DNA of 25,837 nucleotides. Source: DTU015 sp964641455 (GTDB lineage Bacteria; Bacillota; Sulfobacillia; Fermentithermobacillales; Fermentithermobacillaceae). The stretch covers positions 1-25,837 of the forward strand of contig CAZXLH010000032.1 in assembly GCA_964641455.1 (NCBI GenBank), written 5' to 3'. The stretch's first letter is position 1. The number at the start of each line of letters is the position of its first letter. Shown piece after piece: positions 1-9,511 of the stretch. The position numbers and the translations under genes are program-made. The notes below the pieces were generated by a model. That model was not told where the DNA came from and did no database searches. It saw only the letters and a list, made by a program, of their open reading frames with translations.

Positions 1-124
1 AAAAATACTTATAGCCTGCTGCTATTGGCTCGATGAGTTTCGTATGCATCTGTCTTACTCTCTGCAGTAAGGGCCGATTTAAAGCAGAATGGAATTTTGT
101 GAAATGGAAAGAGGGGAGAAGCGT

Positions 125-1468
125 ATGGGTTGGGCAAATGAGTACAGGCAGAAACTAAAAACCCCTGGTGACGCGGTTGAGTTGATTAAGAGCAGCGACT
201 GGGTGGATTACGGGATGAACTCTAACATGCCGGAACTGTTAGATGAGGCTTTGTCTAAACGTGCCGATGAACTGGTAGATGTAAAGGTTCGGGGCGGTGT
301 GATGCCCAAGCCTTTGAAGATTGTCGAAGCTGATCCGGAACGCAAAAGTTTCATCTACAGCAGCTGGCATTTCAGCGCTCCCGAACGCAGGTACCATGAT
401 CGAGGGCTTTGTAGCTACATGCCTATGACCTATCGCAGCCAGGCGACGTTTTATCGCAAATATCTTGACGTAGACGTAGCGTGTATAGCTGTGACGCCTA
501 TGGATAACCACGGATTTTTCAATCTTTCGCTTACCAATTCTTCTACCAAAGCCATATTGGATAAGGCCAAGACGGTTGTTCTTGAGGTTAACGAACATCT
601 GCCCTGGGCGTGTGGTGGCTATGCTGAAGTGATCCATATATCAGAAGTGGATGTGGTAGTGGAAGGCGCCCATGAGCCTCTCGCAGAATTGGGGCCGGTT
701 GAGCCTACAGAGGCAGATGAGAAAATAGCCAGGATGATTTGTGAGCATGTAAGGGATGGTTCTGTGATTCAACTTGGGATTGGCGCCATGCCAAACCTGG
801 TTGGCCAGATGATTGCGGAATCTGACTTAAAAGACCTGGGTATGCATACGGAAATGCTGTGTGACTCCTACCTGGATATGTATAAGGCCGGTAAGCTTAC
901 CAATAGGCGCAAAGCCATTGATCGTGGCAAAGGAGTATGGTCTTTTGGCCTGGGCAGCAGGGAACTTTATGATTGGGTGCATCACAACCCGGGGCTGGCT
1001 TCGTTTCCGGTGGAGTACACGAACTCACCTGATGTAATGGCAAAGCATGATCGCCTGGTTTCCATTAACAGTTGTATAGAGGTAGACCTATACGGCCAGA
1101 TATGCTCAGAGTCGTCAGGTACCAGACATATAAGCGGTACCGGTGGCCAATTGGATTTCCTTACAGGTGCGCTTATGGCTAAAGAAGGGAAAGGCTTCAT
1201 TTGCATGCCGTCTACTTATACAAACAAGAAAACAGGCGAGGTAACATCACGTGTGGTGCCGACGTTGCCTTTAGGGGGCATAGTGACTGACCCGCGCAGC
1301 CAGGCAATGTATATTGTTACCGAATGGGGCATGGTTAACCTTGCAGGCCGGAGCACGTGGGAAAGAGCAGAGATGATTATTTCCATCGCTCATCCGGATT
1401 TTAGGGACGACTTAATACGTGAAGCGGAAAACATGAACATATGGAGGCGGAGTAACAGGATTAAGTAA
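125..1468 (+). CDS. Acetyl-CoA hydrolase/transferase family protein (4-hydroxybutyrate/butyrate:acetate-type CoA-transferase)
   Basis: This cytosolic enzyme probably moves CoA between an acyl-CoA and acetate or a related acid, as in butyrate- or 4-hydroxybutyrate-forming fermentations. The 447-residue length is close to that of the family. Recognisable blocks are EVNEHLPW, the glycine-rich QLGIGAMPN, LGMHTEM, NSCIEVDLYGQ and SGTGGQLDF, in family order. The glutamate in LGMHTEM (residue 243) lies where the catalytic Glu238 of the Clostridium aminobutyricum 4-hydroxybutyrate CoA-transferase would fall; this match is from memory, not alignment. The ATG at 125 is chosen because GAGGGGAG (111-118) sits 6 bases upstream; an in-frame ATG at 89 would add 12 residues but has no such site. 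The gene stands alone, with the hsd operon 348 bases downstream. The exact acyl substrate cannot be read from sequence. Confidence 0.9.
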   Translation: MGWANEYRQKLKTPGDAVELIKSSDWVDYGMNSNMPELLDEALSKRADELVDVKVRGGVMPKPLKIVEADPERKSFIYSSWHFSAPERRYHDRGLCSYMPMTYRSQATFYRKYLDVDVACIAVTPMDNHGFFNLSLTNSSTKAILDKAKTVVLEVNEHLPWACGGYAEVIHISEVDVVVEGAHEPLAELGPVEPTEADEKIARMICEHVRDGSVIQLGIGAMPNLVGQMIAESDLKDLGMHTEMLCDSYLDMYKAGKLTNRRKAIDRGKGVWSFGLGSRELYDWVHHNPGLASFPVEYTNSPDVMAKHDRLVSINSCIEVDLYGQICSESSGTRHISGTGGQLDFLTGALMAKEGKGFICMPSTYTNKKTGEVTSRVVPTLPLGGIVTDPRSQAMYIVTEWGMVNLAGRSTWERAEMIISIAHPDFRDDLIREAENMNIWRRSNRIK

Positions 1469-1540
1469 AAGCGAATTCGCTTACTGACAGCGAGGGCCAA
1501 TACTGAGCTGGTACCGCTTCATTGGCTCAAGCTTGTCAGC
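1469..1540. other. Palindrome and long imperfect hairpin downstream of the CoA-transferase
   Basis: A perfect 14-base palindrome, AAGCGAATTCGCTT, lies at 1469-1482, directly after the stop codon. It is followed by an imperfect hairpin at 1484-1540. Outer arms CTGACAGC and GCTTGTCAG pair with one bulged base, then GAG pairs with CTC and CCAAT with ATTGG, and a small AGC/GCT pair lies near the apex. A smaller hairpin, CCAATA/TATTGG, follows at 1566-1584. No T-run follows any of them, so a standard intrinsic terminator is not shown. The structure may be a 3' processing element, a factor-dependent terminator or a mobile palindromic unit. The rest of the 348-base spacer (1585-1816) shows no gene, and I could not place a convincing hsd promoter there. 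Confidence 0.5.
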
Positions 1541-1816
1541 GCCAAATTGCGAATACCGGCATTAGCCAATATACTAGCTATTGGAATCAAATAACACTAC
1601 TTAGGAATAGATTCAATACGGCTGTGCTTGAGAGCCCTGACATTGGTGTGGCTTAGGCGTTTCGGAGAGATGTTTATGACGTTTGACTTGAGTTTGTTTG
1701 CTGGTTTTCGATAGAGATACCGGGTACAGAAATACGAACTAATACTGTTTACTCAATGGGTGTTTAAAGATGATGTAGATGAGTAATAACTTTTAGGAAT
1801 ATGGGAGGTGCATTTA

Positions 1817-3880
1817 ATGTCTTCCACAGAGTTAGCCGGGAAAGTCCAGCAGGCTACCAACTTCATTTGGCAAATAGCTGAGTATCTTCGAGGTGATTAC
1901 AAGCAGTCTGAGTATGGCCGAGTAATCCTGCCTTTTACCGTGCTTCGAAGACTCGACAGTGTACTGGCTCCGAAGAAACAAGAGGTATTGGATGTGTACC
2001 ATGAATATGGGCCGCAATACAAAAACATAGATTTTATATTACGTCATGCAAGCCGTCCTCTTAAATTTTATAATATCTCTGCTTTTGATTTTAATACGCT
2101 CAGGGCTGACCCTGAGAATTTACGTCAAAATCTTCTTGATTACGTTTTCGGGTTCAGTGATAACGTAAAACAGATTTTTGGCCACTTCAATTTCGAAGTT
2201 CAGATAGACCGTTTAGAGAAGGCAGGGCTATTATTTTTCATTGTTGAGAAGTTTGCTGATGTTGATTTACACCCTGACACATTTAGCAATATTGAGATGG
2301 GGTACATGTTTGAAGAATTAATTCGCAGATTCAGTGAGCAATCTAACGAAACAGCCGGGGAACACTTTACTCCCCGTGAAGTAATCCGCCTAATGGTTGA
2401 TCTGCTGTTTATAGAAGATCACGAAGTTCTAAGCCAAGAACACATTGTTAGGAAAATGTATGACCCTGCTTGCGGAACCGGTGGGATGTTGGCCATAGCA
2501 GAGGAATACGTTCGTCAGTGGAACCCCAATGCACGGTTGGAAGTATATGGCCAGGAGATAAACCCTGAATCTTATGCTATCTGCGGTGCGGACATGCTTA
2601 TTAAAGGGCTGGATTCAAAGAACATCTATTTCGGAGACAGTTTCTCTAAAGATGGATTCAAAGATGAGAAATTCCACTATATGCTTACCAATCCTCCTTT
2701 TGGTGTTGATTGGCGCAAACATGCAGATTTTGTTGAAGGTGAACATAAACGTTTAGGATATGCCGGGCGTTTTGGCGCCGGTTTACCCAGGAAAAGCGAT
2801 GGGCAGCTGCTTTTTCTTCAGCACATGATCTCCAAAATGGCTAATACCGGAGAGGGGGCCAGAATAGCTATAGTATTTAATGGATCACCCTTGTTTACAG
2901 GTGATGCAGGCAGCGGCGAAAGTGAAATAAGGCGTTGGATTATTGAAGAAGATTTACTTGAGGCAATTATCGCCCTTCCTGAGAACCTGTTTTACAATAC
3001 CGGCATAGCCACTTATATTTGGGTGCTGAGTAATCGCAAGGCGCCAGAAAGAAGAAACAAGATTCAGTTAGTCGATGGCACAGAGTTTTATCAGAAGATG
3101 CGAAGAAGTTTGGGAGAAAAGCGCCATGAGCTAGGGGATCAAGATATTGAAAAAATAGTGCAAGCCTATGGTGACATGGCTGAAAACGAGTTTTCGAAAG
3201 TGTTTCCCAGTACAGAATTTGGCTACAGAAAGATAACCGTGGAGCGGCCATTGCGTGTTAATTATGCAGTAACTGATGAACGCCTTGAGAATGTAAGAAA
3301 TGAGAGAGCATTTCAGAATCTTGCTAGGTCAAGAAAACGTGACAAACAGAAAAAGGCCCAGGAAGAAAAAGAGGGTAGAGTCAAGCAAGAAGCTATTATA
3401 GAGGCACTTAAGACTATCCCTGAGGGGCCTGACGGAACTTATGAAGGCTATCAGGCATTTGAGGATTTGCTAGATGAAACCCTGGAAGAACATGAGATTA
3501 GCGTGACAAGATCGGTTCGCAATGCGATTTTAAGGGGGCTTTCGGAAAGAGACGAGACTGCACCTATTAAGAGAAATAAGAAGGGTAACCCTGTGGCCGA
3601 TACCGGTTTGCGAGACTACGAACGTGTGCCCCTAACCCAAGACCCTTATGAATATTTTGAGCGGGAAGTCAAACCTCATGTACCGGATGCCTGGATAGAT
3701 GAGTCTGTAACAGATAAGAAAGACGGTAAAGTAGGCAGGGTTGGGTATGAGATTAACTTCAACCGGTACTTTTACAAATATGAACCTCCGCGTCCACTTG
3801 AAGAAATTGAAGCCGAGATTTTGGAGCTAACCAATAAGATTGCCAAGGGCCTGGCGGAGGTGTTTGGCAGTGAGATATAA
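1817..3880 (+). CDS. hsdM: Type I restriction-modification methyltransferase subunit HsdM
   Basis: This is the modification subunit, which methylates adenine N6 at the site chosen by HsdS and is needed in the restriction complex. An N-terminal helical HsdM domain (about residues 8-140) precedes the N6-adenine methylase domain. The SAM-binding motif DPACGTGG is at residues 216-223 and the catalytic NPPF at 292-295. At 687 residues it is longer than the roughly 500 of classical HsdM; the extra C-terminal part begins with a Lys/Arg/Glu-rich helix (RSRKRDKQKKAQEEKEGR, about residues 497-514). The ATG at 1817 is chosen because GGGAGG (1803-1808) lies 8 bases upstream; a GTG at 1808 overlaps that site. 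It is the first gene of hsdM-hsdS-hsdR, and its stop overlaps the hsdS start by 11 bases. Confidence 0.95.
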   Translation: MSSTELAGKVQQATNFIWQIAEYLRGDYKQSEYGRVILPFTVLRRLDSVLAPKKQEVLDVYHEYGPQYKNIDFILRHASRPLKFYNISAFDFNTLRADPENLRQNLLDYVFGFSDNVKQIFGHFNFEVQIDRLEKAGLLFFIVEKFADVDLHPDTFSNIEMGYMFEELIRRFSEQSNETAGEHFTPREVIRLMVDLLFIEDHEVLSQEHIVRKMYDPACGTGGMLAIAEEYVRQWNPNARLEVYGQEINPESYAICGADMLIKGLDSKNIYFGDSFSKDGFKDEKFHYMLTNPPFGVDWRKHADFVEGEHKRLGYAGRFGAGLPRKSDGQLLFLQHMISKMANTGEGARIAIVFNGSPLFTGDAGSGESEIRRWIIEEDLLEAIIALPENLFYNTGIATYIWVLSNRKAPERRNKIQLVDGTEFYQKMRRSLGEKRHELGDQDIEKIVQAYGDMAENEFSKVFPSTEFGYRKITVERPLRVNYAVTDERLENVRNERAFQNLARSRKRDKQKKAQEEKEGRVKQEAIIEALKTIPEGPDGTYEGYQAFEDLLDETLEEHEISVTRSVRNAILRGLSERDETAPIKRNKKGNPVADTGLRDYERVPLTQDPYEYFEREVKPHVPDAWIDESVTDKKDGKVGRVGYEINFNRYFYKYEPPRPLEEIEAEILELTNKIAKGLAEVFGSEI

Positions 3881-4806
3881 GAGGTATCCCAGGTACAAGG
3901 ATTTGGGTATTGAGTGGATAGGGGAGATACCTGAGGGGTGGGGCATCATCAAACTAAAAAACATACTGAGCTCCAATGACGGAGGGGTGTGGGGAGAGAA
4001 ATTTGATGATGAAGGAACAATTGTCCTAAGATCGACTGAAATAGACCTTGACGGCTCCTGGAGAATAACTGAACCAGCAAAAAGGAACGTATCTCTTGAA
4101 GAGAAGAGGAGGTACTTGCTCAGAGAAGGAGATCTGCTTGTCACAAAGTCCAGTGGTAGCGAGCAACATATTGGAAAGACTGCCGTCGTGACTAAAGAAG
4201 TTGCAGAACTACGTTGTGTCTACTCGAACTTTATGCAAAGACTAAGGGTCAGGGAAGGATTCTCTCCAAAACTTATCTACTATTTTATCAACTCTCATTT
4301 GGGTAAGAGCCAACTCCAGTACTTGACTACCACGACTACGGGACTGGGAAATGTAAACGCCACAACGCTAAACTCTCTGGTATTACCAATTGCCGACTCA
4401 CTATGCCAACAATCCATCGCCGACTTCCTCGACCGCAAAGTATCTCAAATAGATTCCCTTATTACCGATCAGCAGAAGCTCATAGAACTACTCGAAGGGA
4501 AGCGTTCAGCCCTGATTACACACGCTGTAACCAAAGGATTGGACCCTGATGTTCCCATGAAGGATTCAGGGATTGAGTGGATAGGGGAGATACCGGAGNN
4601 NNNNNNNNNNNNNNNNNNNNNNNNNNNNNNNNNNNNNNNNNNNNNNNNNNNNNNNNNNNNNNNNNNNNNNNNNNNNNNNNNNNNNNNNNNNNNNNNNNGA
4701 CATCCAACGCTCCATAGAACTCCTTGAAGAGTATAAGCAGTCACTTATCACAGCTGCCGTAACCGGTAAGATAGATGTTCGAGAGGGAGGTGTGCACAGT
4801 GCTTAA
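3870..4806 (+). CDS. hsdS: Type I restriction-modification specificity subunit HsdS, interrupted by an assembly gap
   Basis: HsdS reads the split DNA target through two target recognition domains (TRDs) joined by conserved helices. Here the N-terminal boundary motif (GIEWIGEIPEGW), the whole first TRD and the central conserved helices ending near VTKGLDPD are present. The second boundary motif GIEWIGEIPE then runs into 100 N. After the gap only the distal conserved region remains (IQRSIELLEEYKQSLITA), ending at TAA 4804-4806. The two sides are in different frames if the gap is taken as 100 bases, so the true gap length must differ. Nearly the whole second TRD, roughly 150 residues in this family, is missing from the assembly. 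The start is GTG 3870, preceded by GGAGG at 3856-3860 inside hsdM. The gene is probably intact in the organism; this is not evidence of a pseudogene. Confidence 0.88.
4599..4698. other. Assembly gap of 100 N inside hsdS
   Basis: Exactly 100 N is a conventional placeholder for a gap of unknown length. The flanking hsdS fragments do not stay in frame across it, which shows the length is not real. The left edge lies 4 bases after the second copy of a 23-base exact repeat (3909-3931 and 4572-4594) that encodes the TRD boundary motif. Confidence 0.98.
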
Positions 4807-7753
4807 AGTTAGCGAAAAGCAGTTTGAAACTGAGATTGTAGAATATATGACTACATACGGAGGGTGGCAGCCTGGTAAATCTTCAAACTTTAACCCCTAT
4901 CTGGCTCTCGACACTGTGGAACTTATGGCCTGGATCAAAGATACCCAGCCTGAGAAATGGAAGGAATTGAGCAAGCGTCGAAATGGCGATGTAGAAGCCC
5001 GGTTTGTGGAACGTGTTGCTCAAGAACTGGATAACCGGGGAACTATTGATGTTTTACGGCACGGTGTTACCGACCTGGGTGTTGAATTTAAGATGTGCCA
5101 GTTTAAACCGGCCAATGTCCTAAATAAAAAGCTAGTTGAAGATTACAGCAAAAACCGGCTCGTGGTTACAAGGCAGCTGTATTTTAGCCCGAATACCAAC
5201 GAATCCCTGGATATAGCCCTCTTTATAAACGGTGTACCTGTGGCCACGGCAGAACTTAAAGATCTGCTCACAAACCAGACAGTTAATAATGCTGTGCTAC
5301 AGTATAAGGCGCGGGATCACAAGCAGAAGATCTTTGAGTTTAAATCAAGGGCTTTGGTTCATTTTGCAGTAGATCCCAATGAAGTGAAAATGACCACCAG
5401 GTTATCAGGTAATCAAACAAGATTTATGCCGTTTAACCTGGGTGATAATGGGGGAAAAGGCAACCCGGAAAATCCCCACGGCTACAAAACCGAATATCTG
5501 TGGAAAGAGGTATGGCAAAGAGATAGCTGGCTTAACATCCTTGCCAATTATGTACACATAGAAACCAAGAAGAAAAGGCGAGGAACCAAGACGGTTAGGT
5601 CAGAAAGCGTTATTTTCCCGCGGTACCATCAACTTGATGCGGTTACTAAACTTCTTAGGGATGTTCAAAGCAAAGGGCCTGGCGAGGATTATCTGATTCA
5701 ACATAGTGCAGGCAGTGGTAAGAGTATTACTATAGCATGGCTGGCTCACCGGCTGTCAAAACTGCATGATGCCTCAGGACAAAAAGCAATCTTTGATTCT
5801 GTCATTATTGTCACAGACCGGTTAGTGCTCGACCAGCAACTTCAAGAAACCGTATATCAAATAGAGCATGTCCACGGAGTCGTCAAGAAGATAGACGAAA
5901 GTTCCAAGCAACTGGCTGAGGCGCTGGAGCATGGAACCAAAATTATTGTTACTACACTTCAAAAATTTCCGTTCGTAATGGACTATGTTGACAAACTGCC
6001 GGCCCGCAATTACGCGGTTATTGTAGACGAAGCCCATTCATCACAAACCGGCGAAAACGCCAGACAGCTTCGTGCAGTGCTATCGCCTCATACACCTGTC
6101 GAAGACTTAGATGAAGAAGGGCTTGATGTAGAAAAGGCTATAGCAGAATATGCCCGTACACGCAATATCAAGCAAATGAAGAATCTTAGTTATTTTGCAT
6201 TCACTGCTACACCGAGAAGGGAAACTCTTGAGATATTCGGTACAGAGGGTGCTGACGGTAAGCCTTATCCTTTTCACCTTTACTCTATGAGGCAAGCCAT
6301 TGAAGAAGAATTCATCCTGGATGTGTTGAAAAACTACACCACGTATAAAACCTATTACAAAATTCTTCAGATCGCTCAGGAAGATCCTGATGTAGACAAG
6401 CGGAAAGCAGCCAGGGCTATGGCCAGGTTTGCAGAACTGCATCCATATAACCTTTCTCAAAAGGCAGAAATTATCATAGAACACTTTAGAAACAACACTA
6501 TGAAACAAATAGGCGGCAGGGCAAAAGCAATGGTTGTAACGGGGTCACGCCTGCACGCTGTAAGGTACAAAAAAGCATTTGACCGCTACATCAAGGAAAA
6601 AGGGTATACCGATGTGGGAGTGCTTGTTGCGTTTACAGGGGACGTACAAGATGAAGGCGGGCCTTACAGTGAGAAAAACATGAATGATCTTAGGGGCCTG
6701 GGAATAAGAGACGCGTTTGATACTGATGAATACAACGTGCTTTTAGTTGCTGAAAAATTCCAGACCGGTTTCGATCAGCCACTGCTTCAGACTATGTACG
6801 TAGACAAAAAACTCTCGGGCCTAAAGGCAGTTCAAACACTGTCGCGCCTCAACAGAATGCATCTTGGCAAAGATAAGACCTTTGTACTTGATTTCGTAAA
6901 TGATCCTGAAGAGATTCAAAAGGCATTTGCTGAGTATTATGAAGGTGCGACAATCGAGACTCCCACTGATTTGAACCAGGTATATGACCTTAAATCCAAA
7001 ATGGATGCTATTGATGTATATCGCTGGGAAGAAGTAGAGCAATATGCTGAACTGTTTTTCGTAGAGCGCCCAATACAAAGCATGTTGCACAAAATACTAG
7101 ATATGGCGGTTGCACGGTTTGGTGAAAGAGATGAAGAAAAGCAACAAGAGTTCCGGAGCTACCTTAGTCAATATTTAAAATCTTACGAATTCGTATCTCA
7201 GATCTTACCTTATCAGGACATAGCCCTTGAGAAACTATATGCCTACGGAAGAGCGCTTAGAAATAAGCTCCCGTCTGACACAGGGGGTGGCCTGTATGAC
7301 CTGGAAGGAGACATAGAACTTCAATACTACAGAATAAACAAGATTTCACAAGGAACCATACCGCTTGACAAGGGCAAACCCCTGCCTGATCCAGGTACCG
7401 GCGAAGTTATTTCAGAAGATGATGAGCTCACGCCGCTTTCGCAAGTGATTGAACGGTTTAACGAGCGCTTCGGAACTGATTTTTCAAAAGACGACAAGAT
7501 TCCTGACCTGATGGAGGAATCTATCCTGGCTGAGGACAGTGCTCGAAAAGGGGCGCAGGTTAATACCATGGGAGCGTACGAAGTGATTTTCAATGAGGTG
7601 TTTGAAAGCAAAATATTTGAAATCCGAGAACAAAGCAAACAGTTCTTTGACCTGCTCGTTGAAAATGACGAAGCAAGGGAATATTGGAGAAAGGTACTTT
7701 TGAGGCGTACATATGAGCGTTTCAATAAGGAATCTGGCGAAGTGTTAAGGTGA
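4799..7753 (+). CDS. hsdR: Type I restriction enzyme subunit HsdR (motor and nuclease)
   Basis: HsdR is the ATP-driven translocase and endonuclease of the complex; it pulls DNA past bound HsdM2S and cuts unmodified DNA far from the site. In the 984-residue product the N-terminal PD-(D/E)xK nuclease is seen as Asp138 (SLDIALF) with Glu152 and Lys154 (AELK). The SF2 helicase motor shows Walker A GSGKS (305-309), DEAH (410-413), motif III FTATP and the late motifs KFQTGFDQP and LSRLNR. A helical C-terminal region follows, as expected for docking on the methylase. The start is GTG 4799 with GGGAGGTG (4785-4792) 6 bases upstream; an in-frame ATG at 4775 would precede that site. It overlaps the hsdS stop by 8 bases, consistent with translational coupling. 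All key motifs are intact, so it is likely active. Confidence 0.95.
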   Translation: MLKVSEKQFETEIVEYMTTYGGWQPGKSSNFNPYLALDTVELMAWIKDTQPEKWKELSKRRNGDVEARFVERVAQELDNRGTIDVLRHGVTDLGVEFKMCQFKPANVLNKKLVEDYSKNRLVVTRQLYFSPNTNESLDIALFINGVPVATAELKDLLTNQTVNNAVLQYKARDHKQKIFEFKSRALVHFAVDPNEVKMTTRLSGNQTRFMPFNLGDNGGKGNPENPHGYKTEYLWKEVWQRDSWLNILANYVHIETKKKRRGTKTVRSESVIFPRYHQLDAVTKLLRDVQSKGPGEDYLIQHSAGSGKSITIAWLAHRLSKLHDASGQKAIFDSVIIVTDRLVLDQQLQETVYQIEHVHGVVKKIDESSKQLAEALEHGTKIIVTTLQKFPFVMDYVDKLPARNYAVIVDEAHSSQTGENARQLRAVLSPHTPVEDLDEEGLDVEKAIAEYARTRNIKQMKNLSYFAFTATPRRETLEIFGTEGADGKPYPFHLYSMRQAIEEEFILDVLKNYTTYKTYYKILQIAQEDPDVDKRKAARAMARFAELHPYNLSQKAEIIIEHFRNNTMKQIGGRAKAMVVTGSRLHAVRYKKAFDRYIKEKGYTDVGVLVAFTGDVQDEGGPYSEKNMNDLRGLGIRDAFDTDEYNVLLVAEKFQTGFDQPLLQTMYVDKKLSGLKAVQTLSRLNRMHLGKDKTFVLDFVNDPEEIQKAFAEYYEGATIETPTDLNQVYDLKSKMDAIDVYRWEEVEQYAELFFVERPIQSMLHKILDMAVARFGERDEEKQQEFRSYLSQYLKSYEFVSQILPYQDIALEKLYAYGRALRNKLPSDTGGGLYDLEGDIELQYYRINKISQGTIPLDKGKPLPDPGTGEVISEDDELTPLSQVIERFNERFGTDFSKDDKIPDLMEESILAEDSARKGAQVNTMGAYEVIFNEVFESKIFEIREQSKQFFDLLVENDEAREYWRKVLLRRTYERFNKESGEVLR

Positions 7754-8047
7754 AGTGCATAAGCCCCGGCATCGGTATTTTATTCATCTGCGAGGAATAG
7801 AAAAGGGATTTTCGCCTTGCGAGGAGTATCATTCCTTAGACGTGTATTGTTGGCTAAGTTATTGGATGGATACGGTCATTTTTCCGATAGATATGCAGAG
7901 TTGACAGATATTCACTGTGATTTAAGAGCGCTGGCAAATTGGTAATGATATTGTGTCTATAGAGATGATTTGCTCGAACCGGCAAAAGCGATATTGAACA
8001 CCTGGTATGTTTATTAGCGGAAACACAATTCGCAAGGTGGGAATTTG

Positions 8048-9337
8048 ATGAGTAAAAAGTCTCGGGATGTATTAGTAATTGGTTTTGCACTCTTTGCCAT
8101 GTTTTTCGGAGCCGGCAATCTGATTTTTCCTGTCTGTCTTGGTAAAGTATTTGGTTCCGGATACCGGCTTGCGATTTTGGGATTTGTGCTGACTGCTACA
8201 GGGCTTCCGCTTTTGGGAATCATCGCAGGAATCAGAGCCGGAGGCTCGGCCAGCATGGTGTCGGCTCTTAACAGGCGTTTTGCTATATGCATAAGTATAG
8301 CGCTGATGCTATGTATTGGGCCGCTGTTTGCCATACCCAGGACTGCCGCTACAACCTATGAAATAGCAGTGCAGCCTTGGGTCCCACCAAGGTATCGAAT
8401 AATCTTCTACTGTTTCTACTTCATGGTCAACATGATTTTTGTTATGAAACCCTCCAAAATAATCGATTTGGTTGGTCGTGTCCTTACTCCGATTTTACTT
8501 GTGACGTTGGCGATTCTGATTATCAAGGGTATTTTTAATCCTATTGCTGAACCGGCTTCTGTAAGTGCTACGGGAGTTTTTTCAAAATCGTTGTTGGAAG
8601 GGTATCAGACTATGGATGCTCTGGCAGCAGTAATATTTTCGAATATGGTTTTGTCAGCCGCGGTTCAAAAAGGGTATAAGAAGAAAGACACGATTATAGA
8701 TTTGGTTATAAAGTCCGGAATCCTTGCAGTGGTGGCTTTGGGGGCTGTTTACGGTGGCCTGGTTTATATGGGGGCTCAGGTATCAGCAGTGCTTCCGGGT
8801 GATATCGAAAAAGTTCAAATTGTTGTGGAAATTGCACAAAGAATATTGGGACAAGAAGGCACTTTGATTCTTAGCGCTTGTATTTCACTGGCGTGCCTGA
8901 CTACTTCAATTGGACTGGTTGCTACAGGTGCTTCCTATTTTGAGCGGGTAACCTTAGGTAAGATGAAGTATTCTACCAATGTGGTTTGGATAAGCAGTCT
9001 AAGTATTGCAGTTGCTGCTTTAGGGGTAGACAAGATAGTTAGATTGGCAGTGCCTGTGTTAGGGGTCTTGTATCCGGTGGTAATCGTGTTAATTTTGGCG
9101 GTATTGTTCGGCAGGTTTGTGAAAGACGACAGGGTGATTTCCGGCACAGTTTATACGGCGTTTGCAGTATCTCTCGTAGATACGGTCAATCTTTTCGGGC
9201 TCAGAAAGTTTACTTCTTTGTTGCCTTTTGCAGATAGTGGATTTGCCTGGGTTGTACCTGCCCTTTGCGTATTTACTGTAATTACTCTTGAATACGTCCT
9301 TGGGTTATATGATACGCTGCGTACTGCCAGGCATTAG
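8048..9337 (+). CDS. brnQ: Branched-chain amino acid carrier, BrnQ/LIVCS family
   Basis: This is a membrane carrier for leucine, isoleucine and valine, normally driven by Na+ or H+. The 429-residue sequence is almost wholly hydrophobic, in about twelve membrane spans, and carries the family signatures FFGAGNLIFP near the N-terminus and GPLFAIPRTAATTYE near residue 100. The ATG at 8048 follows AAGGTGG at 8034-8040; a TTG directly before it is less likely. The upstream spacer (7754-8047) holds no gene. A perfect TTGACA at 7901-7906 is present there, but I see no good -10 hexamer at the usual distance, so no promoter is called. It is the last + strand gene before a decayed stretch, with no obvious terminator. 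Confidence 0.93.
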   Translation: MSKKSRDVLVIGFALFAMFFGAGNLIFPVCLGKVFGSGYRLAILGFVLTATGLPLLGIIAGIRAGGSASMVSALNRRFAICISIALMLCIGPLFAIPRTAATTYEIAVQPWVPPRYRIIFYCFYFMVNMIFVMKPSKIIDLVGRVLTPILLVTLAILIIKGIFNPIAEPASVSATGVFSKSLLEGYQTMDALAAVIFSNMVLSAAVQKGYKKKDTIIDLVIKSGILAVVALGAVYGGLVYMGAQVSAVLPGDIEKVQIVVEIAQRILGQEGTLILSACISLACLTTSIGLVATGASYFERVTLGKMKYSTNVVWISSLSIAVAALGVDKIVRLAVPVLGVLYPVVIVLILAVLFGRFVKDDRVISGTVYTAFAVSLVDTVNLFGLRKFTSLLPFADSGFAWVVPALCVFTVITLEYVLGLYDTLRTARH

Positions 9338-9511
9338 TCTAAGCCGAAGATGCCCGTTTGCCTAACGATTGAAAACTTCCATGGTTATGTGAATTATCCA
9401 AATATGTTGTACGTATGAGTATGTAAGGGAGTAACAGATTGTTGATTAGTTGTTTACGGGTTGCTACATCCAATGGCTACGGTTAGACTCGAACACCTAA
9501 TTTACTCATGA

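Noticed and set aside
1484..1540. Integron attC-like site
   Set aside because: The hairpin is imperfect and of similar size, but the required GTTRRRY core and partner site are absent and no integrase is present.
4599..4806. hsdS as a frameshifted pseudogene
   Set aside because: The frame change coincides with a placeholder run of 100 N, so it reflects an unknown gap length, not a mutation.
9480..9500. GACTCGAACACC, recalling the reverse complement of a tRNA T-arm
   Set aside because: The flanking bases do not form the 5-bp T stem and no acceptor, D or anticodon arms can be built around it.
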